Shown here in pieces: positions 24,406 through 35,706 of a DNA stretch of 64,000 bases. Positions within the stretch are counted from its first letter, which is position 1, and each line of letters opens with the position of its first letter. Location: positions 1 to 64,000 of the forward strand of contig NZ_RCVJ01000085.1 in NCBI RefSeq assembly GCF_003667505.1, read 5' to 3'. The translations under genes were made by a program, and so were the position numbers. This DNA comes from Micromonospora sp. BL4 (GTDB taxonomy: Bacteria; Actinomycetota; Actinomycetes; Mycobacteriales; Micromonosporaceae). The notes beneath the pieces were generated by a model. The model did not search any database. It saw only the letters and a list, made by a program, of their open reading frames with translations, and was not told where the DNA came from.

Positions 24406-27084
24406 TCAGCTCCCGTCGCCGCCCTCGTGGCCCGGGATCGATCGCAGCGCCGCCCACAGCTCGGCCCTGCCGGTCACGCCGAGCTTGGCGTAGATCCGCT
24501 GGAGATGGTTCTCCACCGTCCGCGCGGAGAGGTAGAGCCGCTCGGCGATGGCCCGGCTGGTCGCGCCGTGCGCGGCGAGCCGCGCCACCTGCCACTCCCG
24601 CTCGGTCAGCACCGGCGCCCCGGCGTGCAGCGCCGGCGTGCGGATCAGGTCGCAGCGGCTGAGCAGCCCGGCGAGGCGTTCCCGGGCGTCGCCGGCCGCC
24701 GTCGAGTGCTGCTGGCGCAGCCGGTGCAGGGCCTGGGCGGTGGCCTCGGCGGCGTACACGTGCAGCTCCAGCGCCGAGTAGTCGTCGGCGACCGCGAGCA
24801 GATCCGTGGCGGAGTCGGTCACCGCCGCCCGCGCGTGCCGGGCCAGCAGCGGCGGAAGCACACCGTCGACCTGCTCGGAGAGCTCGGCGAGGCGCTGCGC
24901 GACGGTGCGCCGGCCGCCGTCGGAGCAGGTGGGCCCGACCGGCGCGCCGGCCTGATCCAGCCGGACCAGGTCGTGCAGGACGTGCACCTCGTGCCCGGCG
25001 AAGCCGTCCCCGCGCAGCCGATCCACCAGGTCGTTGAGCTGTTTGATCGCGCCCGGCAGGTCGCCCGAAGCGGCGAGCACCGCGCCCCGGGCCTGCTCCA
25101 GCCACGGGTAGAGCACCGCCATGCCCGGTGCGTGGGTGCTGTCCGCCTCGGCCATCGCCTCGACGGCCTGCGCCGCGTCGCCGCGCAGCGCCGCCGCCTG
25201 CGCCCGTTCGGCCTGCGCCAGACCGGCGTAGACGCGACTGGTGGCCAGCACCGCGCAGGCGCCGAGCGACGTCCGCATCGCCGCGTCGCTCTGCCCGCGC
25301 AGTCGGGCCGCGTACGCCTGGAGGATGGCCAGGTATCCGGTGCCGAGCCGGAAGTCTCCCGCACCCGCGAGGTCGGCGAACTCGTCGGCGACGATCGCGT
25401 CGATGCCGGCCAGGTCGCCGGTGAGCATGAGCCGGGTGCCCCGGGCCAGCTCCAGGGCCAGTTGCAGGTACGGCATGTCGGTACGCCAACTGGCCGCCGC
25501 GGAGTGCACCTGGGCGATCGCCGTACCGCTGCGGGTCAGCTGGCCCTGCGCGGCCTGGACGTACGCGATGGTGCTGCGGGCCAGCTCGCGGGCGGCGACG
25601 CTGGCTGCCGGCCGATCGAGCACCCGCTGGCTGAGCCGGACGGCGGTGGACGTGTCCAGCCGGTGCAGTCGCATGATTGCCTCGAAGGCGTGCACTCGAG
25701 CACGGTCGGCGGAATCGCTGAGCTGCTCGACACGGGACGCGATCTCCTCCACCGTGGACTCGCGGCTCAGCCCCCAGTAGCTGACCATCCCTCGCACGGT
25801 CAGCCACCGGCAGAGTCGCCGCTCGTCGCTCGGGTCGGGGCTCACCGCGTCCAGGACCTCGATCGCCTCGTCCGGTCGGTCGGCGAACATCAGGATGGTG
25901 GCCAGCAGCTCCGCCGCGTCCGAGCCGCCGTCGGCGTCCAGCGCGGCGCGGGCCAGCCGGGTCGCCAGTGGCACGTCGTAGCGGGTGAACGCCTGCACCG
26001 CCGCGTCCACCAGCAGGGCCGGGTCCTGGGCGGTGCCCGAGTCGAGCCGCCACACCGCCACCCGTAACAGGTCGTCGCGGCGGCGCTTGCCGACCCGTTC
26101 GAGCAGTTCCGCGAGGCTCGCCTGGAGCCGCCGGGTGCGACTGACCGGGCAGCGGCGGCGCATCACCTCGCCGTAGAGCGGGTGGGCCAGCCGGACGTTG
26201 GTCCGCCGGTCGTGCTGCACCACGCTGATCAGCCCACGTTCCTCGGCGGTCTCCACGTCGGCCGGGACGGCGGCCTGGTTGAGCAGGTGCAGGCCCAGGG
26301 GCTCGCCGAAGGCGACCAGCTCGACGACCGCGCGAACGCCGTCGGTGAGCTGCCCGACCCGGGTGTCGATCAGATCGGTCAGGTTGGGCGCCAGCTCCAG
26401 CCGCCCGGTCCACTTCCAGATGCCGTAGGTGCGTTTGAGCTCCGCGCTGCCGTTGGCGGCGTGCACCAGCTCGCGCAGCAGCAGCGGGTTGCCGGCCGAC
26501 AGCCGGCCGAGTCGGTCGGCGGAGCCGGCGTCGACCGGACCACCCAGGATCGCCGCCAGCAGCCCGGCGGTCTCCGCCGGTGGCATAGGGGTCAGCTCGA
26601 CGTGCTCGACCAGATCGTCGGTCCAGAGTGCGCGGATCGGCAGCGGGATCTGCTCGCCGTCGCGCAGGGTGCCGACCACGGTGGCGTTCTCCGCACGGGC
26701 GACCAGGTGCACCAGCGCCGCGGAGGGCGGGTCGAGCAGGTGCGCGTCGTCGATGGCGAGCACGATCCGCCGGCCGGCAGCCTGCTGTTGCAGCACGCCC
26801 AGCGCCCAGCGCAGGATGCCGGCGGGCGAGAGGCCCTGGGGTTGCTCGGCGGGGAGGACCTGCACCAGCCCGCCGAACGGCAGCGCCGCCGTGGTGGCGC
26901 TGGCCGCGATGGTCCAGATCGCGTACCGGTCGGTGGGCAGCGTGCTCAGGCCCTCGCGCAGCAGCCGGCTCTTGCCGATGCCCGCGCTGCCGCTGAAGAA
27001 GAGCCCTCGGCCGGCCTCCCCGGTCACTGCCGCCAGCAGGCGGTTGAGCTCGTCGGTTCGGCCGACGAACTGCCATCGACTCAT
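24406..27084 (-). CDS. LuxR-family ATPase transcription regulator (LAL/MalT type)
   Basis: The 892-residue regulator has an N-terminal STAND-type ATPase with Walker A GSAGIGKSRLL (about 31-41) and Walker B IVLAIDDAHLL (about 105-115). A long helical-repeat middle section follows, then a C-terminal LuxR helix-turn-helix (about 820-880: LTEREWQVARLAAHGATSRAIAERLYLSARTVE... split here). Such proteins bind a ligand plus ATP, oligomerise and activate transcription. The start is taken at ATG 27084 just before RWQFVGR, the usual beginning. It runs into pncB on the same strand. Confidence 0.88.
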   Translation of the reverse strand: MSRWQFVGRTDELNRLLAAVTGEAGRGLFFSGSAGIGKSRLLREGLSTLPTDRYAIWTIAASATTAALPFGGLVQVLPAEQPQGLSPAGILRWALGVLQQQAAGRRIVLAIDDAHLLDPPSAALVHLVARAENATVVGTLRDGEQIPLPIRALWTDDLVEHVELTPMPPAETAGLLAAILGGPVDAGSADRLGRLSAGNPLLLRELVHAANGSAELKRTYGIWKWTGRLELAPNLTDLIDTRVGQLTDGVRAVVELVAFGEPLGLHLLNQAAVPADVETAEERGLISVVQHDRRTNVRLAHPLYGEVMRRRCPVSRTRRLQASLAELLERVGKRRRDDLLRVAVWRLDSGTAQDPALLVDAAVQAFTRYDVPLATRLARAALDADGGSDAAELLATILMFADRPDEAIEVLDAVSPDPSDERRLCRWLTVRGMVSYWGLSRESTVEEIASRVEQLSDSADRARVHAFEAIMRLHRLDTSTAVRLSQRVLDRPAASVAARELARSTIAYVQAAQGQLTRSGTAIAQVHSAAASWRTDMPYLQLALELARGTRLMLTGDLAGIDAIVADEFADLAGAGDFRLGTGYLAILQAYAARLRGQSDAAMRTSLGACAVLATSRVYAGLAQAERAQAAALRGDAAQAVEAMAEADSTHAPGMAVLYPWLEQARGAVLAASGDLPGAIKQLNDLVDRLRGDGFAGHEVHVLHDLVRLDQAGAPVGPTCSDGGRRTVAQRLAELSEQVDGVLPPLLARHARAAVTDSATDLLAVADDYSALELHVYAAEATAQALHRLRQQHSTAAGDARERLAGLLSRCDLIRTPALHAGAPVLTEREWQVARLAAHGATSRAIAERLYLSARTVENHLQRIYAKLGVTGRAELWAALRSIPGHEGGDGS

Positions 27085-27142
27085 GTCCGCAGCATATCCA
27101 TCGAAACCTGTCCGCGCCCGCACCGTCACGCACCGAAGTTGA

Positions 27143-27158
27143 GTAATCTCGTGATTAC
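27143..27158. promoter_or_regulatory. Palindrome in the divergent regulator/dynamin-like interval
   Basis: GTAATC and GATTAC form a perfect 6-bp inverted repeat around TCGT, 59 bp upstream of the LuxR-type start and 124 bp before the divergent gene. It is AT-rich against the background and could be an autoregulatory operator. Confidence 0.4.
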
Positions 27159-27281
27159 CGGTGAGTATTCGAAGTGTTCCGCCCGGTCACCGGGCCGCCC
27201 GTAGTCTTCCGGCATCCGGGTACCGTCACCGGAATTTCCACGCGACCGGACACCCGGTCGCCTGCACCGGGAGGCCACCCG

Positions 27282-28832
27282 ATGAAGCAGGGCCCTCTCC
27301 CCTCGGTTGACTCGCCGGGCGACATGGCCGGCCCAGCTGACCTGCCGCGCTGCGGCCCGCTACCCACCCGGATCGGGGTGACGGGCCCCGCTCCGGAGGA
27401 GCCGCTCGGCGTGGTCGCCGTCGGTCCCGCCGGTGCCGAGCGTCGCGGGGTGCTCGCCACCCTGCTCGGGCTCGACCCGGTCATGCTCACCGTGCCGGCC
27501 GGCAGTTGGCTCGTGGTGCGACACGCCAAGGCGCCCACCCGTGCGGCGTACGTGCCGGGCTATCGCCAACCGCACTCCTACGGCGCGGACCGGGACGCCG
27601 CCGGTCCGGCGCTGGCCCGCCCGCCCCGGCGGGTCGAGCTGAGCGTGCCCGAGCCGCTGCTGCGGCACTTCACGCTGGTCGACACGCCGGACACCGGGAC
27701 GCTCGGCGTCGCTGGCGGCCGGGTGCTGCTCGACGCCGTGGGCCGGGCCGGCGCGCTGCTCTTCGTGATCGCGGCCGATCAGGCGTTCACCGCCGCGGAG
27801 CTGAACCTGCTCGCCGAGGTGGCCCCGGCCCCGGTGAAGGTCGTCTTCGCGGTCACCCCCGGCGCGGCGGGCTGGGCTCCGCTGCCCGACGGCGCGGCGA
27901 CGACGGAGGACGCGGGGGCGTCCGTCCCGCCCGCACGCGGTGTGCCGGGGAACGTGGACCCGGTCGCGGTGACCGTGGCGGCGCACCGCGCGGCGCTGCT
28001 GGCCGCGGTGCCTTCGCTGGCCGGCGCGCGGTGGTTCCCGGTCGACGACGCCGAGTCCGCCGCCGACCTGCGTCGGGCGCTGGTGGGTTGGGCGGCGCAC
28101 GAGGGGTTGCAGCGGGCCAGCGCGGATCCGCCGGTGCTGCCGGGTCAGCACGACCGGGTGTCCGTGGTGTCCGACCCGGGGGACTGGTCCGAGCAACTCG
28201 ACCGCCAGACCCGCTCCTGCGCACAGCGGATCCGCCAGCACCTCGCGCTGGAGTTGGCGAACGCCCACCTGCGGGTGGTTCAGGAGATCGTCTTCGGGGT
28301 CGGCTGCGCCGGCCTGCCGGAGTTGCTGGACCGGGAGATGGCGGCGCTGTCGCTGTTGGCCACCGCGCAGTGCGACCACGCCGTGCGGGGCATCGTGGCG
28401 GACGCCGCGGCCCGGGTGCTCGGCGCGCCACCCGCCGAGGGTGTGCGCCGCCGGATCGCCACCGCCGTGCAGTACGGCCTGACCGATCACCGGCCCGGCC
28501 GCGACCTGGACAAGGTGCTGTTGATCACCAGCACTGGCGGCGTGGCCTCGCTGACCGGCTCGGAGGCGATCGACGCGCTCGACGGCTATCCCCGGGCGTT
28601 CCGCGACGAGGTGCTCCCGCCGGTCGCGGTGGCGCTCTCCGGCGGGTGCTGGCAGCAGTGGCGTACGCCCGGCAATGACGACCACAACGCCGCGCGGGCG
28701 TGGTCCCAGCGGGCGTTGCGGGAGGTCGAGCTGGGGCTGTCCCGGGAGGTTTCCCGACGGTTCGAGGTGATCCGCCTCTCGCTCGGCGCGGTGCTCTCCG
28801 ATGCAGTCGATCACGGCATCCTGCTCGCCTGA
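27282..28832 (+). CDS. Dynamin-like GTPase-fold protein with degenerate P-loop
   Basis: The 516-residue protein keeps the order of a GTPase core: a first strand [20 protein letters not shown] where a P-loop should be, and a switch II-like [14 protein letters not shown]. The strand [25 protein letters not shown] follows, as in actinobacterial dynamin-related proteins. The Walker lysine and Ser/Thr are absent, so GTP binding is doubtful. A helical C-terminal half (about 300-516) follows. ATG 27282 has GGGAGG about 6 bp upstream. It is divergent from the LuxR-type regulator. No partner gene is obvious. Confidence 0.65.
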   Translation: MKQGPLPSVDSPGDMAGPADLPRCGPLPTRIGVTGPAPEEPLGVVAVGPAGAERRGVLATLLGLDPVMLTVPAGSWLVVRHAKAPTRAAYVPGYRQPHSYGADRDAAGPALARPPRRVELSVPEPLLRHFTLVDTPDTGTLGVAGGRVLLDAVGRAGALLFVIAADQAFTAAELNLLAEVAPAPVKVVFAVTPGAAGWAPLPDGAATTEDAGASVPPARGVPGNVDPVAVTVAAHRAALLAAVPSLAGARWFPVDDAESAADLRRALVGWAAHEGLQRASADPPVLPGQHDRVSVVSDPGDWSEQLDRQTRSCAQRIRQHLALELANAHLRVVQEIVFGVGCAGLPELLDREMAALSLLATAQCDHAVRGIVADAAARVLGAPPAEGVRRRIATAVQYGLTDHRPGRDLDKVLLITSTGGVASLTGSEAIDALDGYPRAFRDEVLPPVAVALSGGCWQQWRTPGNDDHNAARAWSQRALREVELGLSREVSRRFEVIRLSLGAVLSDAVDHGILLA

Positions 28833-28980
28833 CGGCGTGGCTGTGCCCTGCTTCGGCCTCGTGCGGCACCTCGCGTCCGACGGCGTTCGGGGCGAGGCCG
28901 GTGAGGCCGGGTTGGGTGATCCTCGCCGGGCCGGCGTTCCGGTTCCTCGGTTCCGGGAAACCGGTGGCACGATGGGGGGC

Positions 28981-29271
28981 ATGGCGGCTCCGCAGGTTGC
29001 ACCGGTCGAGACGCCGGCCACCCACGAGGTGCCGGCGTCCGAGCGGCAGTGGGTGACGATCGTGTGGGACGATCCGGTCAACCTGATGACGTACGTGACC
29101 TGGGTCTTCCAGAAGCTCTTCGGCTACAGCCGGGAGAAGGCCGAGGAGCTCATGCTGGACGTGCACCACAAGGGCCGCGCCGTGGTCTCCACGGGCGCAC
29201 GGGAGCGGATGGAGCACGACGCGTCGCAGCTGCACGCGTACGGGCTGTGGGCGACGGTGGATCGCTCGTGA
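28981..29271 (+). CDS. clpS: ClpS adaptor of the ClpAP/ClpCP protease
   Basis: The 96-residue adaptor delivers N-degron substrates to Clp. The conserved N-end-rule pocket is [27 protein letters not shown], read here in two parts ([12 protein letters not shown] and VFQKLFGYS), followed by [17 protein letters not shown]. The N-terminal 20 residues are the usual flexible arm. Its stop overlaps the GTG of the next gene by 4 bp. The clpS-DUF2017-mec-cysO-cysM order is conserved in actinobacteria, including mycobacteria. Confidence 0.95.
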   Translation: MAAPQVAPVETPATHEVPASERQWVTIVWDDPVNLMTYVTWVFQKLFGYSREKAEELMLDVHHKGRAVVSTGARERMEHDASQLHAYGLWATVDRS

Positions 29272-29768
29272 GCATGTTCCGCCGCCAGGCCGGTCGTTAC
29301 GTCGCCACCTTCGCCGTCGACGAGGTGCGGGTGCTGCGCAAGGTCGCCTCCGAGGTGGTCGGTCTGCTCACCGACGGCTTCGATCACACCGACCCGGTCG
29401 TCGGCCGGCTCTTTCCGGCGGTCTACCCCGAGGACGCGGCCGGCTCCGCCGAGTTCCGTCGCTACACCGAGGGCGACCTGAAGACCGCGAAGATCGATCA
29501 GGCGGGGGCCATCCTGGCGGCTCTGCCCGACGAGGCGGGCGGCGAGGTGCGGCTGGACGCCGAGGCGGCCGAGGCGTGGCTGCGGGCGCTGAACGACGCC
29601 CGGCTGGCGATGGGCGTCCGGCTGGAGATCAAGGACGGCACGGACCTGGGTGAGGAGCTGGACGACGCGGTCGCCGAGGACCCGGCTTCCAGTCGGGTGT
29701 TCCAGCTGTCGGTCTACGCGTACCTCGGATATCTGCAGGAGTCGCTGCTCAACGCCCTGATCGACTAG
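29268..29768 (+). CDS. DUF2017 protein (AosR-like)
   Basis: The 166-residue protein belongs to the actinobacterial DUF2017 family. In mycobacteria the homologue at the same place (AosR) is a redox-responsive regulator acting on the mec-cysO-cysM genes. The protein here has acidic helices ([43 protein letters not shown] part) and no cysteine, so a thiol switch is unlikely in this homologue. The GTG start is within GTGA, overlapping the clpS stop, so the two are translationally coupled. Confidence 0.8.
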   Translation: MSMFRRQAGRYVATFAVDEVRVLRKVASEVVGLLTDGFDHTDPVVGRLFPAVYPEDAAGSAEFRRYTEGDLKTAKIDQAGAILAALPDEAGGEVRLDAEAAEAWLRALNDARLAMGVRLEIKDGTDLGEELDDAVAEDPASSRVFQLSVYAYLGYLQESLLNALID

Positions 29769-29809
29769 GGCGTGACCGGCACCACTTCAGGGCGGTACCC
29801 GGCAGGCGT

Positions 29810-29815
29810 TAGGCT
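29810..29815 (+). promoter_or_regulatory. Candidate leaderless -10 box of mec (TAGGCT)
   Basis: TAGGCT ends 7 bp before the GTG at 29823 and there is no ribosome binding site. This would start a separate mec-cysO-cysM transcript inside the cluster. Confidence 0.5.
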
Positions 29816-29822
29816 GGTGCAC

Positions 29823-30311
29823 GTGCTGAGCATCGACCGGTCGATCATCGACGCGATCGTCGCCCACGCGCGCCGGGACCATCCAGACGAGGCGTGCGGC
29901 GTGGTCGCCGGTCCCGTCGGCAGCGACACCCCGACCCGGCACATCCCGATGGACAACGCCGCGCGGTCGATGACGTTCTACGAGTTCGACTCGATGGAGC
30001 ACCTGCGGGTGTGGCGGGAGATGGACGACCGGGACGAGGAGCCCGTGGTCATCTACCACTCGCACACCGCCACCGAGGCGTATCCGTCGCGGACGGACGT
30101 CTCCTTCGCCGGGGAGCCGGGCGCGCACTACCTGCTCGTCTCGACCCGCGAGCCCGACTCCGAGGAGATCCGGTCGTTCCGGATCGTCGACGGCGTGGTG
30201 ACCGAGGAGCCGGTTCGGATCGTGGAGGCCGGGGTCGACCCGCACGCCGTCCAGTCCTACATGTTCGGGCAGAGCCCGGCGACGGTCGACTACGAGTGTT
30301 CCGGCCGCTGA
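29823..30311 (+). CDS. mec: Mec: JAMM metallopeptidase releasing cysteine from CysO
   Basis: The 162-residue Mov34/MPN/PAD-1 zinc peptidase hydrolyses the CysO-cysteine adduct to free cysteine. The JAMM motif is intact: catalytic Glu in DEACGVV and YHSHTATEAYPSRTD (H-S/T-H-x7-S-x2-D). It is the first of three genes mec-cysO-cysM that form the thiocarboxylate-dependent cysteine route known from Mycobacterium. The GTG at 29823 is preferred over GTG 29817 because of the TAGGCT box spacing. Confidence 0.93.
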   Translation: MLSIDRSIIDAIVAHARRDHPDEACGVVAGPVGSDTPTRHIPMDNAARSMTFYEFDSMEHLRVWREMDDRDEEPVVIYHSHTATEAYPSRTDVSFAGEPGAHYLLVSTREPDSEEIRSFRIVDGVVTEEPVRIVEAGVDPHAVQSYMFGQSPATVDYECSGR

Positions 30312-30377
30312 TCCGTCAGCGTCCGCACCCGTTCCGTCCCGTCACCCTTGGCACACCCGAATGAGGAGCACGACATC

Positions 30378-31744
<1,367 letters not shown>

Positions 31745-31762
31745 CCCGATGTGGTCTTTGCG

Positions 31763-31796
31763 TACGGGCCGTCGACGCGCATGTCGACGGCCCGTA
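31763..31796 (+). terminator. Terminator of the mec-cysO-cysM unit
   Basis: A 14-bp perfect stem (31763-31776 with 31783-31796) and a 6-base loop lie 18 bp after the cysM stop. Confidence 0.75.
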
Positions 31797-31969
31797 GGCT
31801 GCTCGCAGCGCCGTGAGCGGGTGTCACGTTCGTGACAAGTTCCGTTGGATGATTCTTGCTGCCGCGTACCCCAGCGTAGGCTGCGCAGCGTGGCGTACGC
31901 GTCGGTAGAGATCATGGCTGAGACGACGGCCGGCACCGATGCTACTGACAGTGACAGCGAGACAACTCG

Positions 31970-32713
31970 ATGCGACTGACTGTCCTGGGTAGCGCCGGCA
32001 GCTTTCCCGGCCCCGAGTCGCCGTGTTCGGCCTACCTCGTCGAGGCCGACGGCTTCCGACTGCTGGTCGACTTCGGCTCAGGTTCTCTGTCCAGCCTCCA
32101 GCGGTACGCGGGGCTGCACGCCCCGGACGCGATCCTCCTGACCCACCTGCACTGCGACCACATGTTCGACGCCGTGCTGTACGTGGTGGTCCGTCGGTAC
32201 GCCCCGGACGGCCCCTATCCGGCGCTGCCGGTGTACGCGCCCTCCGGCGCTCCGGACCGGCTCAGCGCCGCCTACGGCGACGACGGCACCGTGGAGGACG
32301 TCTACCAGTTTTACGCCCTCGAACCGGGCACCTTCCCGATCGGCCCGTTCTCGGTCACCGTCGACCGGGTCAACCACCCCGTCGAGACGTACGGCGTGCG
32401 GCTGGAGCACGACGGCCGGTCGCTCTGCTACTCCTCGGACACCGCGCCCTGCGACGCGCTGCTGCGGCTGGCCCAGAACGCCGACGTCTTCCTCTGCGAG
32501 GCCAGCTACCTCGACGGCGTGGACAATCCACCGGATCTGCACCTCACCGGCCGGGAAGCCGGTGAGGCGGCGACCAAGGCAGAGGTCGGTCGGCTGCTGC
32601 TCACCCACCTGGTGCCCGCCTGGGGCAGCGAGGCGCACACGCTGGAGTCGGCGGCGTCCGCGTACACCGGGCCGCTCGAGGTGGTCCGGGCCGGCGCCAG
32701 CTACGACGTCTGA
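31970..32713 (+). CDS. MBL-fold hydrolase (Rv1339-like, possible cyclic-nucleotide phosphodiesterase)
   Basis: The 247-residue metallo-beta-lactamase-fold enzyme has the metal motif THLHCDHM, later Asp in CYSSDTAPCD and His in LLTHLVPAW. It sits in the same place as mycobacterial Rv1339, between cysM and rph. That homologue is reported as an atypical class II cAMP phosphodiesterase, so cAMP hydrolysis is a reasoned guess. RNase Z-like activity is less likely because the exosite arm is absent. The ATG at 31970 lacks a clear ribosome binding site. Confidence 0.82.
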   Translation: MRLTVLGSAGSFPGPESPCSAYLVEADGFRLLVDFGSGSLSSLQRYAGLHAPDAILLTHLHCDHMFDAVLYVVVRRYAPDGPYPALPVYAPSGAPDRLSAAYGDDGTVEDVYQFYALEPGTFPIGPFSVTVDRVNHPVETYGVRLEHDGRSLCYSSDTAPCDALLRLAQNADVFLCEASYLDGVDNPPDLHLTGREAGEAATKAEVGRLLLTHLVPAWGSEAHTLESAASAYTGPLEVVRAGASYDV

Positions 32714-32770
32714 CCCGGCTCGTCCCCGAGGTTCGGGGGCACCCCAGGGCAGGTGCGGCGCCGTACCGCA

Positions 32771-32776
32771 TAGGGT
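32771..32776 (+). promoter_or_regulatory. Candidate leaderless -10 box of rph (TAGGGT)
   Basis: TAGGGT ends 6 bp before the ATG at 32783 with no ribosome binding site. The surrounding 14-mer CCGCATAGGGTGCA (32766-32779) recurs at 53233-53246 ahead of the sugar transferase. Confidence 0.5.
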
Positions 32777-32782
32777 GCAGGC

Positions 32783-33508
32783 ATGGCGCGACCTGACGGG
32801 CGAGGGCCCGATCAACTTCGACCGGTGACCCTGACCCGGGGCTGGAGCACCCATCCGGAGGGCTCGGTGCTCGTCGAGTTCGGCGGCACCCGGGTGCTCT
32901 GCACGGCGAGCGTCACCGAGGGGGTGCCCCGCTGGCGCAAGGGCTCCGGGCTCGGCTGGGTGACCGCCGAGTACGCGATGCTGCCCCGGGCCACCAACAC
33001 CCGCTCCGACCGGGAGAGCGTCAAGGGTCGGGTCGGTGGCCGGACCCACGAGATCTCCCGGCTGATCGGCCGCAGCCTGCGCGCCTGCATCGACCTGAAG
33101 GCGCTCGGCGAGAACTCGGTGGTGCTCGACTGCGACGTGCTCCAGGCCGATGGCGGGACCCGGACGGCCGCGATCACCGGCGCGTACGTGGCGCTGCACG
33201 ACGCGGTGGGCTGGTTGGCCGCCCGCAAGGCGTTGGCCGGGAAGCCGGAGAACGTGATGCACCGTTCGGTGGCCGCGGTCAGCGTGGGGATCATCGCCGG
33301 GGAGGCGCGGCTCGACCTCTGCTACGAGGAGGACGTCGCCGCCGAGGTGGACATGAACGTGGTCTGCACGGGCGCGGGCGACTTCGTCGAGGTGCAGGGC
33401 ACCGGTGAGGCGGGCGTGTTCGCCCGGGAGCAGCTCGACACCCTGCTCGACCTGGCCGTCGCCGGCTGCGCCGAGTTGGCCGAAGCCCAGCGGAAGGCAC
33501 TGTCATGA
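32783..33508 (+). CDS. rph: Ribonuclease PH
   Basis: The 241-residue phosphorolytic exoribonuclease trims tRNA 3' ends. Characteristic segments are [37 protein letters not shown] (phosphate and hexamer contacts), [16 protein letters not shown] and [20 protein letters not shown]. Its stop overlaps the ATG of rdgB by 4 bp (ATGA), so both are translationally coupled. Leaderless start as described for the TAGGGT box. Confidence 0.96.
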   Translation: MARPDGRGPDQLRPVTLTRGWSTHPEGSVLVEFGGTRVLCTASVTEGVPRWRKGSGLGWVTAEYAMLPRATNTRSDRESVKGRVGGRTHEISRLIGRSLRACIDLKALGENSVVLDCDVLQADGGTRTAAITGAYVALHDAVGWLAARKALAGKPENVMHRSVAAVSVGIIAGEARLDLCYEEDVAAEVDMNVVCTGAGDFVEVQGTGEAGVFAREQLDTLLDLAVAGCAELAEAQRKALS

Positions 33509-34125
33509 ACAAGGTCCTGCTCGCGACCCGCAACCGTAAGAAGTTGGTGGAACTCCAGCGGATCCTGGACGCTGCGCTCGGCGCGCACCGGATCGCCCTG
33601 CTCGGGCTGGATGACGTCGAGCAGTACGAGGAGCTGCCGGAGACCGGCCTGACCTTCGGCGAGAACGCGCTCATCAAGGCGCGGGAGGGCTTCCGGCGTA
33701 CCGGGTTGCCGACCATCGCCGACGACTCCGGGCTCGCGGTGGACGCGCTCAACGGGATGCCGGGGGTGTTCAGCGCCCGCTGGTCCGGCCGGCACGGCGA
33801 CGACCAGGCCAACCTTCAGCTGGTCCTGGACCAGATCTCCGACGTGCCCGAGGAGCAGCGGGCCGCCTCGTTCGTCTGCACGGTGGCGTTGGTGCTGCCC
33901 GGTGGCAAGGAGCACCTGGTCGACGGCCGGCAGTCCGGGCGGGTGCTGCGTGCCCCGCGCGGCGACGGTGGCTTCGGCTACGACCCGATCTTCCTGGGCG
34001 ACGGGCAGGACCGGACCAACGCCGAGCTGACCCCGAATGAGAAGGACGCGATCAGCCACCGCGGCAAGGCGCTGCGCGAGCTGGCCAAGCTGGTCGCGAA
34101 GGTGCTGCCGCCCAGCCAGGCCTGA
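33505..34125 (+). CDS. rdgB: Non-canonical purine NTP pyrophosphatase (RdgB/HAM1)
   Basis: The 206-residue enzyme hydrolyses dITP, XTP and ITP to keep them out of nucleic acids. The N-terminal [17 protein letters not shown], the [15 protein letters not shown] loop, [23 protein letters not shown] and the C-terminal GGFGYDPIF and ISHRGKAL motifs are all intact. It overlaps rph by 4 bp, the classic rph-rdgB pair. Confidence 0.96.
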   Translation: MNKVLLATRNRKKLVELQRILDAALGAHRIALLGLDDVEQYEELPETGLTFGENALIKAREGFRRTGLPTIADDSGLAVDALNGMPGVFSARWSGRHGDDQANLQLVLDQISDVPEEQRAASFVCTVALVLPGGKEHLVDGRQSGRVLRAPRGDGGFGYDPIFLGDGQDRTNAELTPNEKDAISHRGKALRELAKLVAKVLPPSQA

Positions 34126-34235
34126 GGCCGGGACGGTCCGGTCTGCGCCCACGGGGTGGCCGGGCGATCGGACGATGGCATGTACTGAGTCCGGGAGCCC
34201 GGGCATCCGGGTCGGCAGGCGGGCGAGGAGACGGG

Positions 34236-35504
34236 ATGGCGTGGGCCGGTAGGCGCGGCGTGCTGGCGGCACTGATGGGTCTTGCCCTGCTGGCCGCCAG
34301 CGGTGGTGTCCTGGCCTTCTCGACCAAGACGCCGGAGGGCGAGGCGGCCGGCGCGTGGGTCGTGGAGCCCATCCCGCCGGCGCCACCGCTGACCGAGTCG
34401 CGCGATGCCCGCAGTGGTTTCGTCCACCCTGGCGTGCTGGTGCGCAGCGAGCAGTTGAACTTCGTGAGCCGGAAGGTCAGGGCTGGTGAGGAGCCCTGGC
34501 GCTCGGCGTGGCTCGCCATGCAGCGCAGCCAGTACGCCGAGCTGTCCTGGCGCCCCCGGCCGGTGCCCGTTGTGGACTGCGGGTTCTACTCCCAGCCGGA
34601 CAGCGGATGCACCGCCGAGGCCGAGGACGCGGTGGCCGCGTACACCCAGGCGTTGATGTGGTGCTTCACGCGTGACCGCAGGTACGCGGAGAAGGCCATC
34701 GACATCATGGACGCGTGGTCCGGCGTGCTCAAGAAGCACACCAACTCCAATGCGCCGCTGCAGGCGGGGTGGGGCGGGGCGACGTTCGCGCGAGCCGCGG
34801 AGCTGATCAAGCACACCTACACCGGCTGGCATCCGGACTGGTTGGCGCGTACGGAGCGAATGCTCCGCACCGTCTACCTACCGACGGTGCTCGCCGGCAC
34901 GAATGCCTCCAGGGCGGGCAACTGGGAGCTGATCATGCTCGACGCGGCGGTCGGCATCTCGGTCTTCCTCGACGATCGCCCGTCGTTCCTGAAGGCCGTC
35001 GAGAGGTGGCGGCTGCGGCTGCGGGCGTACGTCTATCTGAGTGGCGACGGACCCCTGCCGTACGCGCCGCCCGGTGATGCCCTCACGACGCCACAGCTGG
35101 TCCAGTACTGGGGCGGGCAGACCTTGCTCGTCGACGGGTTCGCCCAGGAGACCTGCCGGGACTTCCTGCACACCGGGTGGGGTCTCGCGGCGGCGGCGCA
35201 TGTCGCCGAGACGGCGTGGATCCAGGGGCGGGACCTGTACGCCGAGGCACGGGAGCGGCTCACCCGTGCGCTGGAGTTCCACACCGGCTTCGAGCTGGGC
35301 AAGCCGGTGCCGCCGTGGCTGTGCGGCGGCAAACTCGTCACCGGGCTGGCGCCCCCACCCGAGATCGCCCTCAACCACTACGTCACCCGGATGAAGATCG
35401 ACCTGCCGAACACCCGGCGCGTGGTGGAGGCCGAACGGCCGGCCGGGCCCCCGGCCTACTTCTTCGCCTGGGAGACGCTGACCCACGCCGGTAACCCGAA
35501 CTGA
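34236..35504 (+). CDS. Secreted alginate-lyase-family protein
   Basis: The 422-residue exported protein has a signal peptide at about 1-27 and an (alpha/alpha) toroid of the alginate lyase family. Recognisable pieces are NSNAPLQAGWGGATFARAAELI, GNWELIMLDAAVGISVF and FAQETCRDFLHTGWGLAAAAHVAETAW. It probably cleaves or edits an acidic polysaccharide outside the cell. It leads a block of surface-polysaccharide genes, so it may act on that polymer. GAGGAG lies about 5 bp before ATG 34236. Confidence 0.83.
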   Translation: MAWAGRRGVLAALMGLALLAASGGVLAFSTKTPEGEAAGAWVVEPIPPAPPLTESRDARSGFVHPGVLVRSEQLNFVSRKVRAGEEPWRSAWLAMQRSQYAELSWRPRPVPVVDCGFYSQPDSGCTAEAEDAVAAYTQALMWCFTRDRRYAEKAIDIMDAWSGVLKKHTNSNAPLQAGWGGATFARAAELIKHTYTGWHPDWLARTERMLRTVYLPTVLAGTNASRAGNWELIMLDAAVGISVFLDDRPSFLKAVERWRLRLRAYVYLSGDGPLPYAPPGDALTTPQLVQYWGGQTLLVDGFAQETCRDFLHTGWGLAAAAHVAETAWIQGRDLYAEARERLTRALEFHTGFELGKPVPPWLCGGKLVTGLAPPPEIALNHYVTRMKIDLPNTRRVVEAERPAGPPAYFFAWETLTHAGNPN

Positions 35505-35706
35505 GCCCGCGGCGGCTCTCCCGTCCCCGCGCCCGGCTCTGTCCACTGTGTCGTAACTCCTCCGGGCTGACACGCACTGCGCGGTCCGTTGACCGTCCCC
35601 GGATGGAGTAAGGGCGTCACGGCCGTATACCCTCGCCGTCGCCGCCAGTGCGTGGCGGTGTGGCCGGTACGCGCCACCCTTACCCCTACCGCCGTGGTGA
35701 GGCACA

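Noticed and set aside
24386..27133. A second long minus-strand frame (915 residues) over the LuxR-type gene
   Set aside because: It is the shadow of the true frame: composition is Arg/Ala/Gly/Pro-rich, and the Walker and LuxR motifs are in the other frame.
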